Below, piece by piece: positions 8,597 through 16,352 of a DNA stretch of 52,229 bases (positions within the stretch are counted from its first letter, which is position 1; each line of letters begins with the position of its first letter). The stretch comes from Clostridia bacterium (GTDB taxonomy: Bacteria; Bacillota; Clostridia; Oscillospirales; CAG-272), in contig JAFTSU010000022.1 of the NCBI GenBank assembly GCA_017467105.1, forward strand, positions 1-52,229, in the 5' to 3' direction. The position numbers were made by a program, and so were the translations under genes. The notes beneath the pieces were generated by a model. The model did no database searches and was not told the DNA's origin. It saw nothing but the letters and a program-made list of their open reading frames with translations.

Positions 8597-8635
8597 ATCC
8601 GCGCCCACACCAAGTGGGCGCGGATCTGCCTTTTT
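8597..8635 (+). terminator. Rho-independent terminator
   Basis: Perfect 12-bp GC-rich stem (8597-8608 with 8614-8625) with a five-base loop and TTTTT at 8631-8635. It ends the AraC unit, including the candidate structured RNA. Confidence 0.9.
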
Positions 8636-8657
8636 AAAGAGATGATTCCAAATAAAG

Positions 8658-8677
8658 CGGTGATAAAACCATCACCG
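8658..8677 (-). terminator. Terminator of the nag operon
   Basis: CGGTGAT (8658-8664) pairs with ATCACCG (8671-8677). On the minus strand the stem is followed by CTTTATTT, shortly after the nagB stop. Confidence 0.6.
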
Positions 8678-8688
8678 TTGCTATACGC

Positions 8689-9441
8689 TTATGCGAACTT
8701 TGCAAGAACCTCTGCAGGAGTAAGGGATGCGGAATCCTTATCGCAGTATACGGTAACGTCCTTGTGCTCCTTCATAAGAGTAGCGGGAACGTCAACGGTC
8801 TTATCGCAGGTGAGAGTATCAACGATAGCCTGAGCCTTTACCTTGTAGGGTACTACGCTGATGATGGTCTCACAATCCATGATCTTAGAGCAGGTCATAG
8901 AGATAGCGTACTTGAAGGCTGCGTCCTCGTTTTCAAACCAACCCTCGTGGAGCTGCTGCTGAATGCAGGTGTCGGAGAGCTTAACTACCTTGTAGCATCT
9001 CTGATCGTCAAAATCTGCGGGAGGATCGTTGAATGCGATGTGACCGTTCTCACCGATACCGATCATACCGAGATCGATCTTGCGCTCGTTGAGAGCCGCG
9101 CTGACCTCTGCGATGGTCTTTTCGGGATCCTCGCTGCCGTTGATGAGGTGGTACTTACCGGGATTAACCTTGTTGATAAAGCGCTCGAGAAGGTACTTCT
9201 TGAAGCTTGCGGGATGATCCTCGGAAATGCCCACGTACTCGTCGAGATGGAACATCTCAACCTTAGACCAATCAACGTCCTCCTTAACGAAGCTATCGAA
9301 GAACGTAAACTGAGATGCGCCGGTGGAGAGAAGAAGTCTGGCACTTCCCTTCTCCTTGATGGTTGCGTTCAGCTTAGCTGCTGCCTGCTTAGCTGCTGCT
9401 GCGCCAAGCTGCTCTGCGGTTTCAAATACTTTGACTTTCAT
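8689..9441 (-). CDS. nagB: Glucosamine-6-phosphate deaminase
   Basis: NagB converts glucosamine 6-phosphate to fructose 6-phosphate and ammonia in the cytosol. The 250-residue protein has the sugar-phosphate isomerase/deaminase fold with LLLSTGASQ (37-44), the base-containing block FHLDEYVG (D67, E68), and the active-site loop GIGENGHIAFNDPP (128-141, H134). Where classical NagB has Glu after the loop Asn (HIAFNEP), this protein has D139, a conservative change. The start codon overlaps the nagA stop (ATGA), showing translational coupling. The neighbourhood makes NagB much more likely than 6-phosphogluconolactonase. Confidence 0.92.
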   Translation of the reverse strand: MKVKVFETAEQLGAAAAKQAAAKLNATIKEKGSARLLLSTGASQFTFFDSFVKEDVDWSKVEMFHLDEYVGISEDHPASFKKYLLERFINKVNPGKYHLINGSEDPEKTIAEVSAALNERKIDLGMIGIGENGHIAFNDPPADFDDQRCYKVVKLSDTCIQQQLHEGWFENEDAAFKYAISMTCSKIMDCETIISVVPYKVKAQAIVDTLTCDKTVDVPATLMKEHKDVTVYCDKDSASLTPAEVLAKFA

Positions 9442-10592
9442 TTTGTTTCACCTTTCAAATAAATTTTATTTATATTAAAGTCCTTATCCATTATTACAAA
9501 GTCTGCTCGCAGACCTACCTCTATCCTGCCACGGTCAGAGTATCCCATAACCCTGGCGGGAGTAGCAGATATCATACGCGAGATCTCAGGGAGAGAAACG
9601 CCCACAAGAGAGCGAACTGTACGGAACAGTCTGTCTGTTGTAGCGATGCTGCCGGCGAACGACTGTCTGTCGGGAAGCTTGGCAACTCCGTCCTCAATTA
9701 TGGCGAGAGTTCCGCCTACCAGCTTACCGAGCATCATAGTTTCTCCGTCCTTGGAGCCCGCGCCTCTGGTGGAGTCGGTCACAAGGCAGATCCTGTCAGC
9801 GCCCTTACACTTATATACAAGCTTCAGAATTCCGGCAGGAAGATGCTTGCCGTCCGCTATGGTCTCTACGGTAAGTCTATCGTCGAAGAGCGAGCCCTCA
9901 ACACAGCCGGCCTCTCTGTACGCGTTCTTACGGACTACTCCTCTCATACCTGAATAGAGATGCGTGACGAGAGTGTATCCGTTATCCGCCGCCTCTACGG
10001 TAGTATCGAAGTCCGCGTCCGTATGACCGATGGCTGCGATCATTCCAAGCTCGACTGCCACCCTACCCGTGTCAAATTTTTCATCGATTTCCGGCGCTAA
10101 GCTTATTCTTTCGATAAATGGATATTTGCTCTTCAGCGCCTTCAGCTTCTCACTGCTCGGCTTCTCCATCTGATCAGTTGACTGAGCGCCGCACTGCATA
10201 GGAGAGAACCAGGGCCCCTCCAGATGAACGCCGTGAAGAGTCAGTCTGTCTTCACCAAGGGCAGCGAAATTATCAAGGGAATGCTCTATAGATTCCCAGG
10301 TATCAGTAAGAGTTGTGGCTACCAGAGTGGTAGTACCGTGGGAAAGATGAAACTCGGATATCTTACGCATCTCATCAGGGGATGCATCCATAAAGTCGTA
10401 GCCACCGCCGCCGTGACAGTGAATATCTACGAATCCGGCAAGCAGGTAATTGCCCGAGGCATCGAAAACCTCGTCTGCCGGTTGGTCCGCCTCACCCACG
10501 TAGGTGATTACTCCGTCCTCAAACACCACGCAGCCGCCGTCGAGCACTCTGTCACTCAGCACTACCTTAGCGTTTATAATCTTTTTCTTCAT
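9438..10592 (-). CDS. nagA: N-acetylglucosamine-6-phosphate deacetylase
   Basis: NagA removes acetate from GlcNAc 6-phosphate to feed NagB. The 384-residue amidohydrolase shows the expected ligands: HCH (H58, H60), E125 in VHLEGPWF, H190 in AAIGHTDADF, H211 in VTHLYSGM, and the catalytic D273 in LVTDSTRGAG. The length is normal for the family. GAGGAG precedes the ATG. It is the middle gene of an SGNH esterase-nagA-nagB operon, with a 30-bp gap upstream and a 4-bp overlap downstream. Confidence 0.95.
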   Translation of the reverse strand: MKKKIINAKVVLSDRVLDGGCVVFEDGVITYVGEADQPADEVFDASGNYLLAGFVDIHCHGGGGYDFMDASPDEMRKISEFHLSHGTTTLVATTLTDTWESIEHSLDNFAALGEDRLTLHGVHLEGPWFSPMQCGAQSTDQMEKPSSEKLKALKSKYPFIERISLAPEIDEKFDTGRVAVELGMIAAIGHTDADFDTTVEAADNGYTLVTHLYSGMRGVVRKNAYREAGCVEGSLFDDRLTVETIADGKHLPAGILKLVYKCKGADRICLVTDSTRGAGSKDGETMMLGKLVGGTLAIIEDGVAKLPDRQSFAGSIATTDRLFRTVRSLVGVSLPEISRMISATPARVMGYSDRGRIEVGLRADFVIMDKDFNINKIYLKGETK

Positions 10593-10622
10593 TGCTTCTC
10601 CTCTGTACCGACCGCGCCACCG

Positions 10623-11336
10623 TCAAAGTGACGAGATCCAGTTATATATCTGATTTGATATCATATCATAGCCTATCTCTGTCAGATGCTGTCCATCCCT
10701 GTAGGCGCTTCCTGCGTCAACGTTGCCCCGAATATCAAGATCCGGACGGTAGTAGGCGGTCAACGAGGGATTTATGGGCGAGCCCTCCCAAAGATCTATG
10801 TACGGTATGCCCCATTTCTTGCATATCTCGATCGCTCTGAGAAAATAGAAGCGTCGGTGATATCTGGGACCGTATCCGATTTTCGGCGTGCCCATCTTGG
10901 GAGCTACTATATAACCGATCTTCGCCTGCGGATAGTAGTTGATAGCTTTATAGAACAGGCTTTCAAGAGCGCCCGTAAAGGTGGTATCGTCGTAATTTCC
11001 GCTATAGTCGGAAAGGTCGTACGTGCCGAGACGCAGAGACTCTATACCCAGCAGATCCGCGTCGTTTGTTCCGCCCTCAAAAATGAGATAGTCAACGGTT
11101 GGATGCTCCGCGTGTATTTTATCGATGCATCTTGAGACCCAGTGGCGCGCCGCGCCGGTTGACTCCGCGTACATCTCCGCGGTGATGGTGCCTCCGCCTA
11201 CGGAGTAATTATACCATCGCATATTGCCTCGGTTTCCGACTCTGGCTGCCCAGCCCCGCTTATCAGGAGGCAGCTCGCTGGTATCGCTACATATGCTGTC
11301 GCCGTCGAATATGATAATTTTGCCATTCAAATCCAT
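10623..11336 (-). CDS. SGNH/GDSL-type hydrolase
   Basis: The 237-residue protein has the SGNH blocks: I FDGDSICSD (nucleophile S14), III EGGTNDADL (Asn), and V DGQHLTEIGY (Asp-His pair). Relatives are esterases, lipases or carbohydrate O-acetyl esterases. ATG 11336 is chosen because GGAGGT lies five bases upstream; longer in-frame starts have no such site. It lacks a signal peptide, so it is likely cytosolic. Being first in an operon with nagA and nagB, it may deacetylate or de-esterify amino-sugar derivatives; this is inference. An extended TATAAT (minus, 11377-11382) lies about 40 bases upstream with a poor -35. Confidence 0.85.
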   Translation of the reverse strand: MDLNGKIIIFDGDSICSDTSELPPDKRGWAARVGNRGNMRWYNYSVGGGTITAEMYAESTGAARHWVSRCIDKIHAEHPTVDYLIFEGGTNDADLLGIESLRLGTYDLSDYSGNYDDTTFTGALESLFYKAINYYPQAKIGYIVAPKMGTPKIGYGPRYHRRFYFLRAIEICKKWGIPYIDLWEGSPINPSLTAYYRPDLDIRGNVDAGSAYRDGQHLTEIGYDMISNQIYNWISSL

Positions 11337-11702
11337 ACCTACCTCCATTTTTAAAAGCGAAGTAGCTTTCGATACCATTATATCATATATACGCTTCACA
11401 TCATATAATACATCTTGCAAATATCCTCAAAAACATTTAATATCTTGCAGTTTTTGACCCCCAAAAACCGTTGTTTTCCCTTTAGCATAACATTTTGGGG
11501 CGCAACAACACTCTCACAATTAAACGCCAAAAAACAGAGTGCAAAGCATAAAATCAACATAAGCTTTAACCGAAAACCGAAAGGGAGCGGGACAAATTTA
11601 ATTTTCGTCCCGCTCCCTTTATAGAAAAGCATCTGCCAAGCGCCCGAGATGGCGCGATGTATTATGTAATATGAACCGTTGATTCACTTAACAGCAAGCT
11701 GT
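11337..11702. other. Intergenic region with one strong hairpin
   Basis: Contains the -10 of the SGNH operon (11377-11382, minus strand) and a perfect 14-bp hairpin (see 11580-11620). The remainder, 11400-11579, codes for nothing convincing; short frames there have no ribosome binding site. Confidence 0.5.
11580..11620. terminator. Terminator-like hairpin downstream of the PHP gene
   Basis: Perfect AAAGGGAGCGGGAC/GTCCCGCTCCCTTT stem with an A/T-rich loop of about 13 bases. It lies about 83 bases past the PHP stop on the minus strand. The T-tract on either side is short, so termination is likely but not certain. Confidence 0.6.
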
Positions 11703-12506
11703 TTATTTAATGCTGACAGGCTTGAAGACTCCGTTATCAAAAACATGAATGCTGTCGTAGCCTGCGTTTACCGCGCACTTCAGCGCTAAGTCAAATGAGC
11801 TGTCAAGGTTTTCCTTAGCGTGAGAATCGCTATTTATAACAATCTTCACATCTAAAGCGCGAAGCTCGGATAGAAGTGGCATCGCGGGGTACGGCTCTGT
11901 TCCGTAGCCACGGGAAATGGCACCCGTGTTAATTTCAAACACCGAACAGTACCGCGCAGTCTCGCGGAGAGCTTCCGTGGCGACACGTAAATATTCATCA
12001 CTATGCTCGGGCACTATGCCGAATTTCGTAATTACGTCAAAATGACCTATAACGGATGGGCGTGTCAAATAAGCATGTTCCACGACGGATGCGTAATAGC
12101 TACGGACCATATCCATAACGTTGCCTCCGAAGCCATCACTTATGCACTCCCTCTGTATCGTTGCCATATGATCCACAGCGTAGTACTTACCCTTTGCCTT
12201 AACGTAATGCACGGAGGCGATAATATAATCGAAGCCGTAATCCGCCCTATCGGAGTAATAATCCTGCTCTATACCCGCATAGATGGGGAGCGTGTCACAA
12301 AATTCCGACTTCAAGGCGAAGATCTCGGTCAGATATCTGTCGTAATCCCGAGGCATCATACAGTAGCTCTCGTCACAGGCGGTATAGCTGTGATCGGAAA
12401 AACCAAGTGAAAGCATTTCCTTGGATATAGCGCACTCTACGTTCTCCCTCAGTGTGTTCACCCCGTCAGAAAAAACGCTGTGCGCGTGTAGGTTTGAAAA
12501 ACGCAT
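11703..12506 (-). CDS. PHP-domain phosphoesterase, HisK/HisJ histidinol-phosphatase type
   Basis: The 267-residue PHP protein starts with the metal motif HAHSVFSDG (NLHAHS), has GFSDHSYT near 36-42, a glutamate in YAGIEQDYY, ASVHYVK, IGHFDVITKFG, and ends with the INSDSHAK motif. These histidines and aspartates bind the trinuclear metal site of PHP phosphatases such as histidinol-phosphatase. No other his genes are nearby, so the substrate could be another small phosphate ester. AGAGGTG precedes the ATG. Confidence 0.85.
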   Translation of the reverse strand: MRFSNLHAHSVFSDGVNTLRENVECAISKEMLSLGFSDHSYTACDESYCMMPRDYDRYLTEIFALKSEFCDTLPIYAGIEQDYYSDRADYGFDYIIASVHYVKAKGKYYAVDHMATIQRECISDGFGGNVMDMVRSYYASVVEHAYLTRPSVIGHFDVITKFGIVPEHSDEYLRVATEALRETARYCSVFEINTGAISRGYGTEPYPAMPLLSELRALDVKIVINSDSHAKENLDSSFDLALKCAVNAGYDSIHVFDNGVFKPVSIK

Positions 12507-12530
12507 AACGCACCTCTCTTTCTCGTCAGT

Positions 12531-12559
12531 ATTATATCAGTAAAACAAAATATTGTCAA
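12531..12559 (-). promoter_or_regulatory. Promoter of the PHP gene
   Basis: On the minus strand: TTGACA (12554-12559), 17 bases, TATAAT (12531-12536) with extended TGA. The start codon is 25 bases downstream. Confidence 0.9.
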
Positions 12560-12596
12560 GAGAAAATGGATAAGGCACTTTTTTATCCCTTGACTA

Positions 12597-12625
12597 TTGT
12601 ATTTAGCGGTAGAATGTGCTAGAAT
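12597..12625 (+). promoter_or_regulatory. Promoter of the nitroreductase gene
   Basis: TTGTAT (12597-12602), 17 bases, TAGAAT (12620-12625) with extended TGC. An upstream TTGACT (12590) is badly spaced and was not used. Confidence 0.7.
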
Positions 12626-12658
12626 ATTATCTGTAAAACAAACAGAACGGAGAAGAAA

Positions 12659-13180
12659 ATGAACGAGATATTGAAGGCTATAGAGGAGCGCAGAAGCGTT
12701 AGGCGTTATAAGAATGAGACTCCCTCAGAGGAGCTTATAGATCAGGTTATAGAGGCAGGCCTGAACGCTGCCAGCGGAAGAAATCTGCAGGGCGCGATAA
12801 TACTTGCCGTGACTAATAAGGAAATACGTGACAGGCTCTCCGCAGACAATGCGGCTGTAATGGGTGCCTCCTCAGATCCGTTTTACGGCGCGCCGGCTGT
12901 GCTGGTAGTCCTGGCGGACAGATCGGTCAGAACGTCGGTTTACGACGGCTCGCTCGTGGCAGGTAATATTATGCTGGCGGCTCACTCGCTCGGTCTCGGC
13001 TGCTGCTGGATACATCGGGCGAAAGAGGTGTTTGATATGCCCGTGTGGCGCGAATATCTCCGCTCTCTCGGAATTGAGGGTGAATACGAGGGCGTAGCCA
13101 ATATGATACTCGGATACCCGGACGGCAGCTACCCCGACCCTAAGCCCAGGCTTCCAGGAAGATCGGTAAAGGTAAAGTAA
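12659..13180 (+). CDS. Nitroreductase family flavoprotein
   Basis: The 173-residue protein has the FMN-binding nitroreductase start RRSVRRYKNETPSEEL and the NAASGRNLQG block (37-46), then LGLGCCWIHRAKE, as in the small NfsA/FrxA-like group. These NAD(P)H enzymes act as homodimers on nitro compounds, quinones or flavins. GGAG lies seven bases before ATG. It is transcribed divergently from the PHP gene. The physiological substrate is not evident. Confidence 0.92.
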   Translation: MNEILKAIEERRSVRRYKNETPSEELIDQVIEAGLNAASGRNLQGAIILAVTNKEIRDRLSADNAAVMGASSDPFYGAPAVLVVLADRSVRTSVYDGSLVAGNIMLAAHSLGLGCCWIHRAKEVFDMPVWREYLRSLGIEGEYEGVANMILGYPDGSYPDPKPRLPGRSVKVK

Positions 13181-13314
13181 TATCTTTTAGAAAACAAAGA
13201 AATCGACAGAAAACGCATATACGTGCAGTCATAATTCTATCATTTTGCTCCATTTGGTAGAGTTTATATAAGAATTTATAACGTGCCGCACCTATATGCA
13301 AGGCAAGGAAATAA

Positions 13315-14049
13315 ATGAAAGAAAAGAAGAAGCTCAAGCCGCAAACGGTAATAAATCTAGTCGCCCTTTTTGTAATAATCGCCCTTGTCATTTTTATAAC
13401 GGTCAGGTATTTTGATACCTTCAAATCCTTAGGCACTGACGAGGGGCTGGAAATATTCGTAAATGAAATACAGTCTACAGGTATATTCGGCGCGCTCATA
13501 CTTATACTGGTACAGACTCTGCAGGTGGTGGTAGCGTTCATTCCCGGTGAGTTCGTGGAGCTTGGAGCCGGAGTTATGTTCGGACCGTGGCTGGGACTTC
13601 TGCTCTGTCTCATAGGTCTGAATCTCGGTACTGCGCTGATCTTCCTTTTTGTCAGATGGTTTGGCAAGGCGTTCGTTCAGGATAACGTTAGAGAGCGCGA
13701 ATTTGAACGGCTCAAATTTTTAAACAATCCAAGGCGCGCTCTTATCATTATGTTCTTCATATTCATAATCCCGGGAATTCCAAAGGACATTCTGATATAT
13801 CCCGTTCCGCTCACCAAGGTGAAGTTGCATCACTTTATGATAGTTTCTACGATCGCCCGTATCCCCACCGTCATAACATCTACTATCACCGGCTCAGCCG
13901 TGATCGAGAATAATTATACGTTGGCTATAATTCTTACTGTGGCTTCCGTAATTCTCGCGGCGCTCGGCATACTCTTTAACAAGAGAATATGCGACCTGCT
14001 TGACAGAAAATTCCCCCAAAGCGCACAGGACTGCGCAACTGAAAAATAA
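13315..14049 (+). CDS. TVP38/TMEM64 (VTT domain) membrane protein
   Basis: This 244-residue integral membrane protein starts with a basic segment and a helix (about 11-31). The VTT/SNARE-associated core follows: PGEFVELGAGVMFG, GLNLGTALIFLFVRWFGK and FFIFIIPGIPKDIL. The last of these is the family's re-entrant glycine-proline motif. Relatives of the DedA superfamily are thought to scramble or transport lipids in the cytoplasmic membrane. AAGGAA precedes the ATG. It probably belongs to a unit of its own after the nitroreductase. Confidence 0.9.
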   Translation: MKEKKKLKPQTVINLVALFVIIALVIFITVRYFDTFKSLGTDEGLEIFVNEIQSTGIFGALILILVQTLQVVVAFIPGEFVELGAGVMFGPWLGLLLCLIGLNLGTALIFLFVRWFGKAFVQDNVREREFERLKFLNNPRRALIIMFFIFIIPGIPKDILIYPVPLTKVKLHHFMIVSTIARIPTVITSTITGSAVIENNYTLAIILTVASVILAALGILFNKRICDLLDRKFPQSAQDCATEK

Positions 14050-14055
14050 AAAAAG

Positions 14056-14119
14056 ACGCGCTCCCGACCTGCACGTTATCCGTCAAGGACAGCGTATAAG
14101 CCGGGGGCGTGTTTATTTT
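14056..14119. terminator. Bidirectional terminator
   Basis: An 11-bp stem with wobble pairs (14056-14066 with 14102-14112) carries a long loop. A-run and T-run on both sides let it serve both the VTT gene and the cyclophilin gene. Confidence 0.75.
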
Positions 14120-14129
14120 CGAATAAAAA

Positions 14130-14822
14130 TTAAAGCTTCTCCACCTTGATGGAAAGGATGCGAGGCTGATCGCTCTCGGGAAGAATAACGTCCTTGGTCC
14201 TTCCCTCGCAAAGCTTGTCTATAACCTCAATACCTGATGTAACTCTGCCAAACGCGGCGTACAATCCGTCAAGGGATTCGCGGGAATCCTGATGGACGAT
14301 GAAGAACTGGCTTGACGCAGAATCATAGCTTTTGGATCTTGCCATGGATATAGTTCCGCGTACGTGCTTTATATCGTTCCATACTCCGTTTGACTTGAAC
14401 TCACCCTTGATAGTCTCCGAGCTTCCTCCGCTGCCGTCACCGTCAGGGTCACCGCCCTGAGCCATAAAGCCCTCGACGATTCTGTGGAAGGTCAATCCGT
14501 CGTAGAAGCCCTCGGAGGCAAGCTTTGCAAAGTTCGCAACCGTGATGGGAGCCTCGTCGCCGTAAAGCTCAAGCTCCACCGTGCCGTAGTCCTCTATAAT
14601 GATCGTAGCCTTGTGAGTGGCTCTGAAGCCAAACCAACCGGACGTATATCCGACTACTCCGAGAATCACCGATGCTATAAGCAATACCGCTATCGCGGGT
14701 ATAGCTATCGACCGAGCAAGTCTCTTGCGCTTCTCTGCCGCCAGTGCCTTCTCCCTCTCAAGTCTTGCCGCCTCGCGCTTCTCTGTCTGATAATTGCTGT
14801 TTCTTCTTTTACTCTTCGCCAT
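14130..14822 (-). CDS. Membrane-anchored cyclophilin-type peptidyl-prolyl isomerase
   Basis: The 230-residue protein has a highly charged N-terminus (1-37), one membrane segment (about 38-62) and a cyclophilin domain (about 72-229). Motifs seen are TFHRIVEGFMAQGGD (111-125, including H113 and R114), SQFFIVHQD (171-179) and LDGLYAAFGRV. With positive residues inside, the domain should face outward and assist folding of secreted proteins by proline isomerisation. The start is supported by AAGGTG upstream of ATG 14822. Confidence 0.92.
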   Translation of the reverse strand: MAKSKRRNSNYQTEKREAARLEREKALAAEKRKRLARSIAIPAIAVLLIASVILGVVGYTSGWFGFRATHKATIIIEDYGTVELELYGDEAPITVANFAKLASEGFYDGLTFHRIVEGFMAQGGDPDGDGSGGSSETIKGEFKSNGVWNDIKHVRGTISMARSKSYDSASSQFFIVHQDSRESLDGLYAAFGRVTSGIEVIDKLCEGRTKDVILPESDQPRILSIKVEKL

Positions 14823-14901
14823 TTTTTACACCTTCTGTTCGTATATTGACCTGTGAAATTACGTCCGCAGCCGTATAACCGGGCGCTGTATGGAGATAAT
14901 A

Positions 14902-15144
14902 TTATCTTATCTCCTGCTCCAGCTCCCTGAACTCCTCGGTATTAAAGAACTCGTATAGGCTGACGTTAAGTCCGTCGCACAGCATCTTAAGCGTTACTAT
15001 ACCGGGATTTACACTCTTGCCGTAAAGGATATTCTTGATTGTAGATGGTGCGACCGCCGACTCCATTGCCAACTTGTGAATTGAGATCTTCCTCATTTCG
15101 CATAACGCCATAAGCCTGTTTCTCACTGCTACATATGTTTCCAT
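14902..15144 (-). CDS. Small XRE-family DNA-binding protein
   Basis: The 80-residue protein is essentially one Cro/C1-type helix-turn-helix: IHKLAMESAVAPSTIKNILYG, with TLKMLCDGLNVSLYEFF closing the domain. There is no effector domain. It is divergent from the microprotein and membrane-protein genes. An inverted repeat in the shared intergenic region is a plausible binding site, suggesting local control. Its Shine-Dalgarno is weak (GGTG). Confidence 0.9.
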   Translation of the reverse strand: METYVAVRNRLMALCEMRKISIHKLAMESAVAPSTIKNILYGKSVNPGIVTLKMLCDGLNVSLYEFFNTEEFRELEQEIR

Positions 15145-15202
15145 ATTACAACACCGTCCAACCGTAATAATACACGTACAGAATTATTATAGCGTTTTTT
15201 AC

Positions 15203-15231
15203 TTGACAAAACGGGCTATATATGATACAAT
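15203..15231 (+). promoter_or_regulatory. Promoter of the microprotein gene
   Basis: TTGACA (15203-15208), 17 bases, TACAAT (15226-15231), extended TGA. The candidate XRE operator overlaps it. Confidence 0.85.
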
Positions 15232-15248
15232 TGGTCTATAAATAGCCC
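15213..15248. promoter_or_regulatory. Candidate operator: repeated GGGCTAT half-sites
   Basis: GGGCTAT (15213-15219) lies in the promoter spacer. GGTCTAT-A-ATAGCCC (15234-15248), an inverted pair with one mismatch, lies just after the -10. The placement would block RNA polymerase. The divergent XRE gene is the obvious candidate regulator. Confidence 0.45.
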
Positions 15249-15325
15249 AAAATTTGTTAATTTTTTCAAATTTGGCAAAAACCGGTTATTTGAATATAAT
15301 AAGGACTGGGCGCGGAGGTAAGGTT

Positions 15326-15409
15326 ATGTGGCAATTTATACTGGGACTTGTAGTTGGCGGATGTGTAAGCTTTGTGATATTCTGTATATTAGCCGTAAAC
15401 CGAGGATGA
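15326..15409 (+). CDS. 27-residue membrane microprotein, DUF3789-like
   Basis: ATG 15326 is preceded by GGAGG with good spacing and by a strong promoter. It encodes MWQFILGLVVGGCVSFVIFC followed by ILAVNRG: a single transmembrane helix with small glycine residues. This closely resembles the very short DUF3789-type proteins of Clostridia and their phages (MW-F-LGL--G pattern). The function is unknown. Confidence 0.65.
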   Translation: MWQFILGLVVGGCVSFVIFCILAVNRG

Positions 15410-15429
15410 CAAAACGCAACGATAGTCTA

Positions 15430-15458
15430 TTGACAAAAGACGGATTTTATTATATAAT
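15430..15458 (+). promoter_or_regulatory. Promoter of the membrane protein gene
   Basis: TTGACA (15430-15435), 17 bases, TATAAT (15453-15458). The start codon at 15503 is 44 bases downstream. Confidence 0.92.
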
Positions 15459-15502
15459 ATTTGCAGGCATATGCCGGTCAAATACAAAAAGTGAGGTGTA
15501 TC

Positions 15503-16072
15503 ATGGCAAGACTATTTAGCAAAACTCAATCCGCAAATCCACCCTCTGAGCGCGATCTGTTAAACAACAAATATCAAAGCGCAAGATCAGTATTTCTATT
15601 AGTGGTCGCGCTGACTGTCGTTAATATGGTCATGGCGGTTGTCGGTGAAGATACGTATTTTCTCTTCTCAATTTTTATCCCTTATTTCCTGACCTTCCTT
15701 GGCGCGATGCTGTGCGGCAAAATGCCGGAGGAATATTACGTCGGTGAGAATGCGATCGAGCCATATGAAAGCTCCGGTATAATGTGGGTCTTGGTTGCGA
15801 TCTCAGCCATTATAGTTATCGCGGCAGCGGTGCTGTGGCTCATATCCAAGAAGCCAAGCACCATAAAAATGATCGTAATGCTCGCATTCTTCGCCTTGGA
15901 CACAGTGCTTATGCTTCTGATCTCAGGAATTGACCTCACGATGATACTCGATTACGTTATGCACGCATACATAATCTACGCGCTCATCACGGGCATTTCG
16001 GCGGCAGCTAAGCTTAAAGCGCTGCCACAAGAGTCACCCGTAGCTCCGGATGACAGCTTCATAGCACCCTAA
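15503..16072 (+). CDS. Multi-pass membrane protein of unknown function
   Basis: This 189-residue protein has no family I recognise. It has a polar N-terminus (1-26) and at least four or five hydrophobic helices: about 27-45, 51-70, 93-115, 122-141 and 147-165. A short acidic-polar tail follows. ATG 15503 is chosen over an in-frame ATG at 15461 because GAGGTG lies just upstream and the promoter start point falls after 15461. It stands alone between promoter and terminator. Confidence 0.8.
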   Translation: MARLFSKTQSANPPSERDLLNNKYQSARSVFLLVVALTVVNMVMAVVGEDTYFLFSIFIPYFLTFLGAMLCGKMPEEYYVGENAIEPYESSGIMWVLVAISAIIVIAAAVLWLISKKPSTIKMIVMLAFFALDTVLMLLISGIDLTMILDYVMHAYIIYALITGISAAAKLKALPQESPVAPDDSFIAP

Positions 16073-16086
16073 AACAACTAATAAAC

Positions 16087-16135
16087 GTGCCATAGCATTA
16101 GACTCATACGAGCAATGCTATGGCACTCTATTTTT
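16087..16135 (+). terminator. Rho-independent terminator
   Basis: Perfect 13-bp stem (16087-16099 with 16114-16126, GTGCCATAGCATT arm) followed by TCTATTTTT. Confidence 0.9.
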
Positions 16136-16352
16136 GATTTTACCATATTTTTTTACAGGTGTCAATGCCTTATTCAATATTTGTCAGCGATTGGTTAATA
16201 AATTTACCTTATGTACATATTCATTAATTATTTGTGGGTTTTTTTGAAAAAACTGTTTATTTTTCACAAATTATATGCTATAATATAAATGGAGATGAAA
16301 CTCATCTTCAAAACGAAGAAAGGAATTCTCCGAATGGAGAGACGGTAACCTT

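Noticed and set aside
11396-11632. Short overlapping reading frames on both strands
   Set aside because: They arise from the 14-bp inverted repeat and A/T-rich DNA, with no ribosome sites.
14902-16072. Remnant prophage
   Set aside because: An XRE regulator and a phage-like microprotein alone, with no integrase, structural or attachment sequences.
16285-16352. Riboswitch or raiA-type RNA upstream of hpf
   Set aside because: The leader is only about 60 bases with tiny hairpins; the raiA RNA would be around 200 bases and highly structured.
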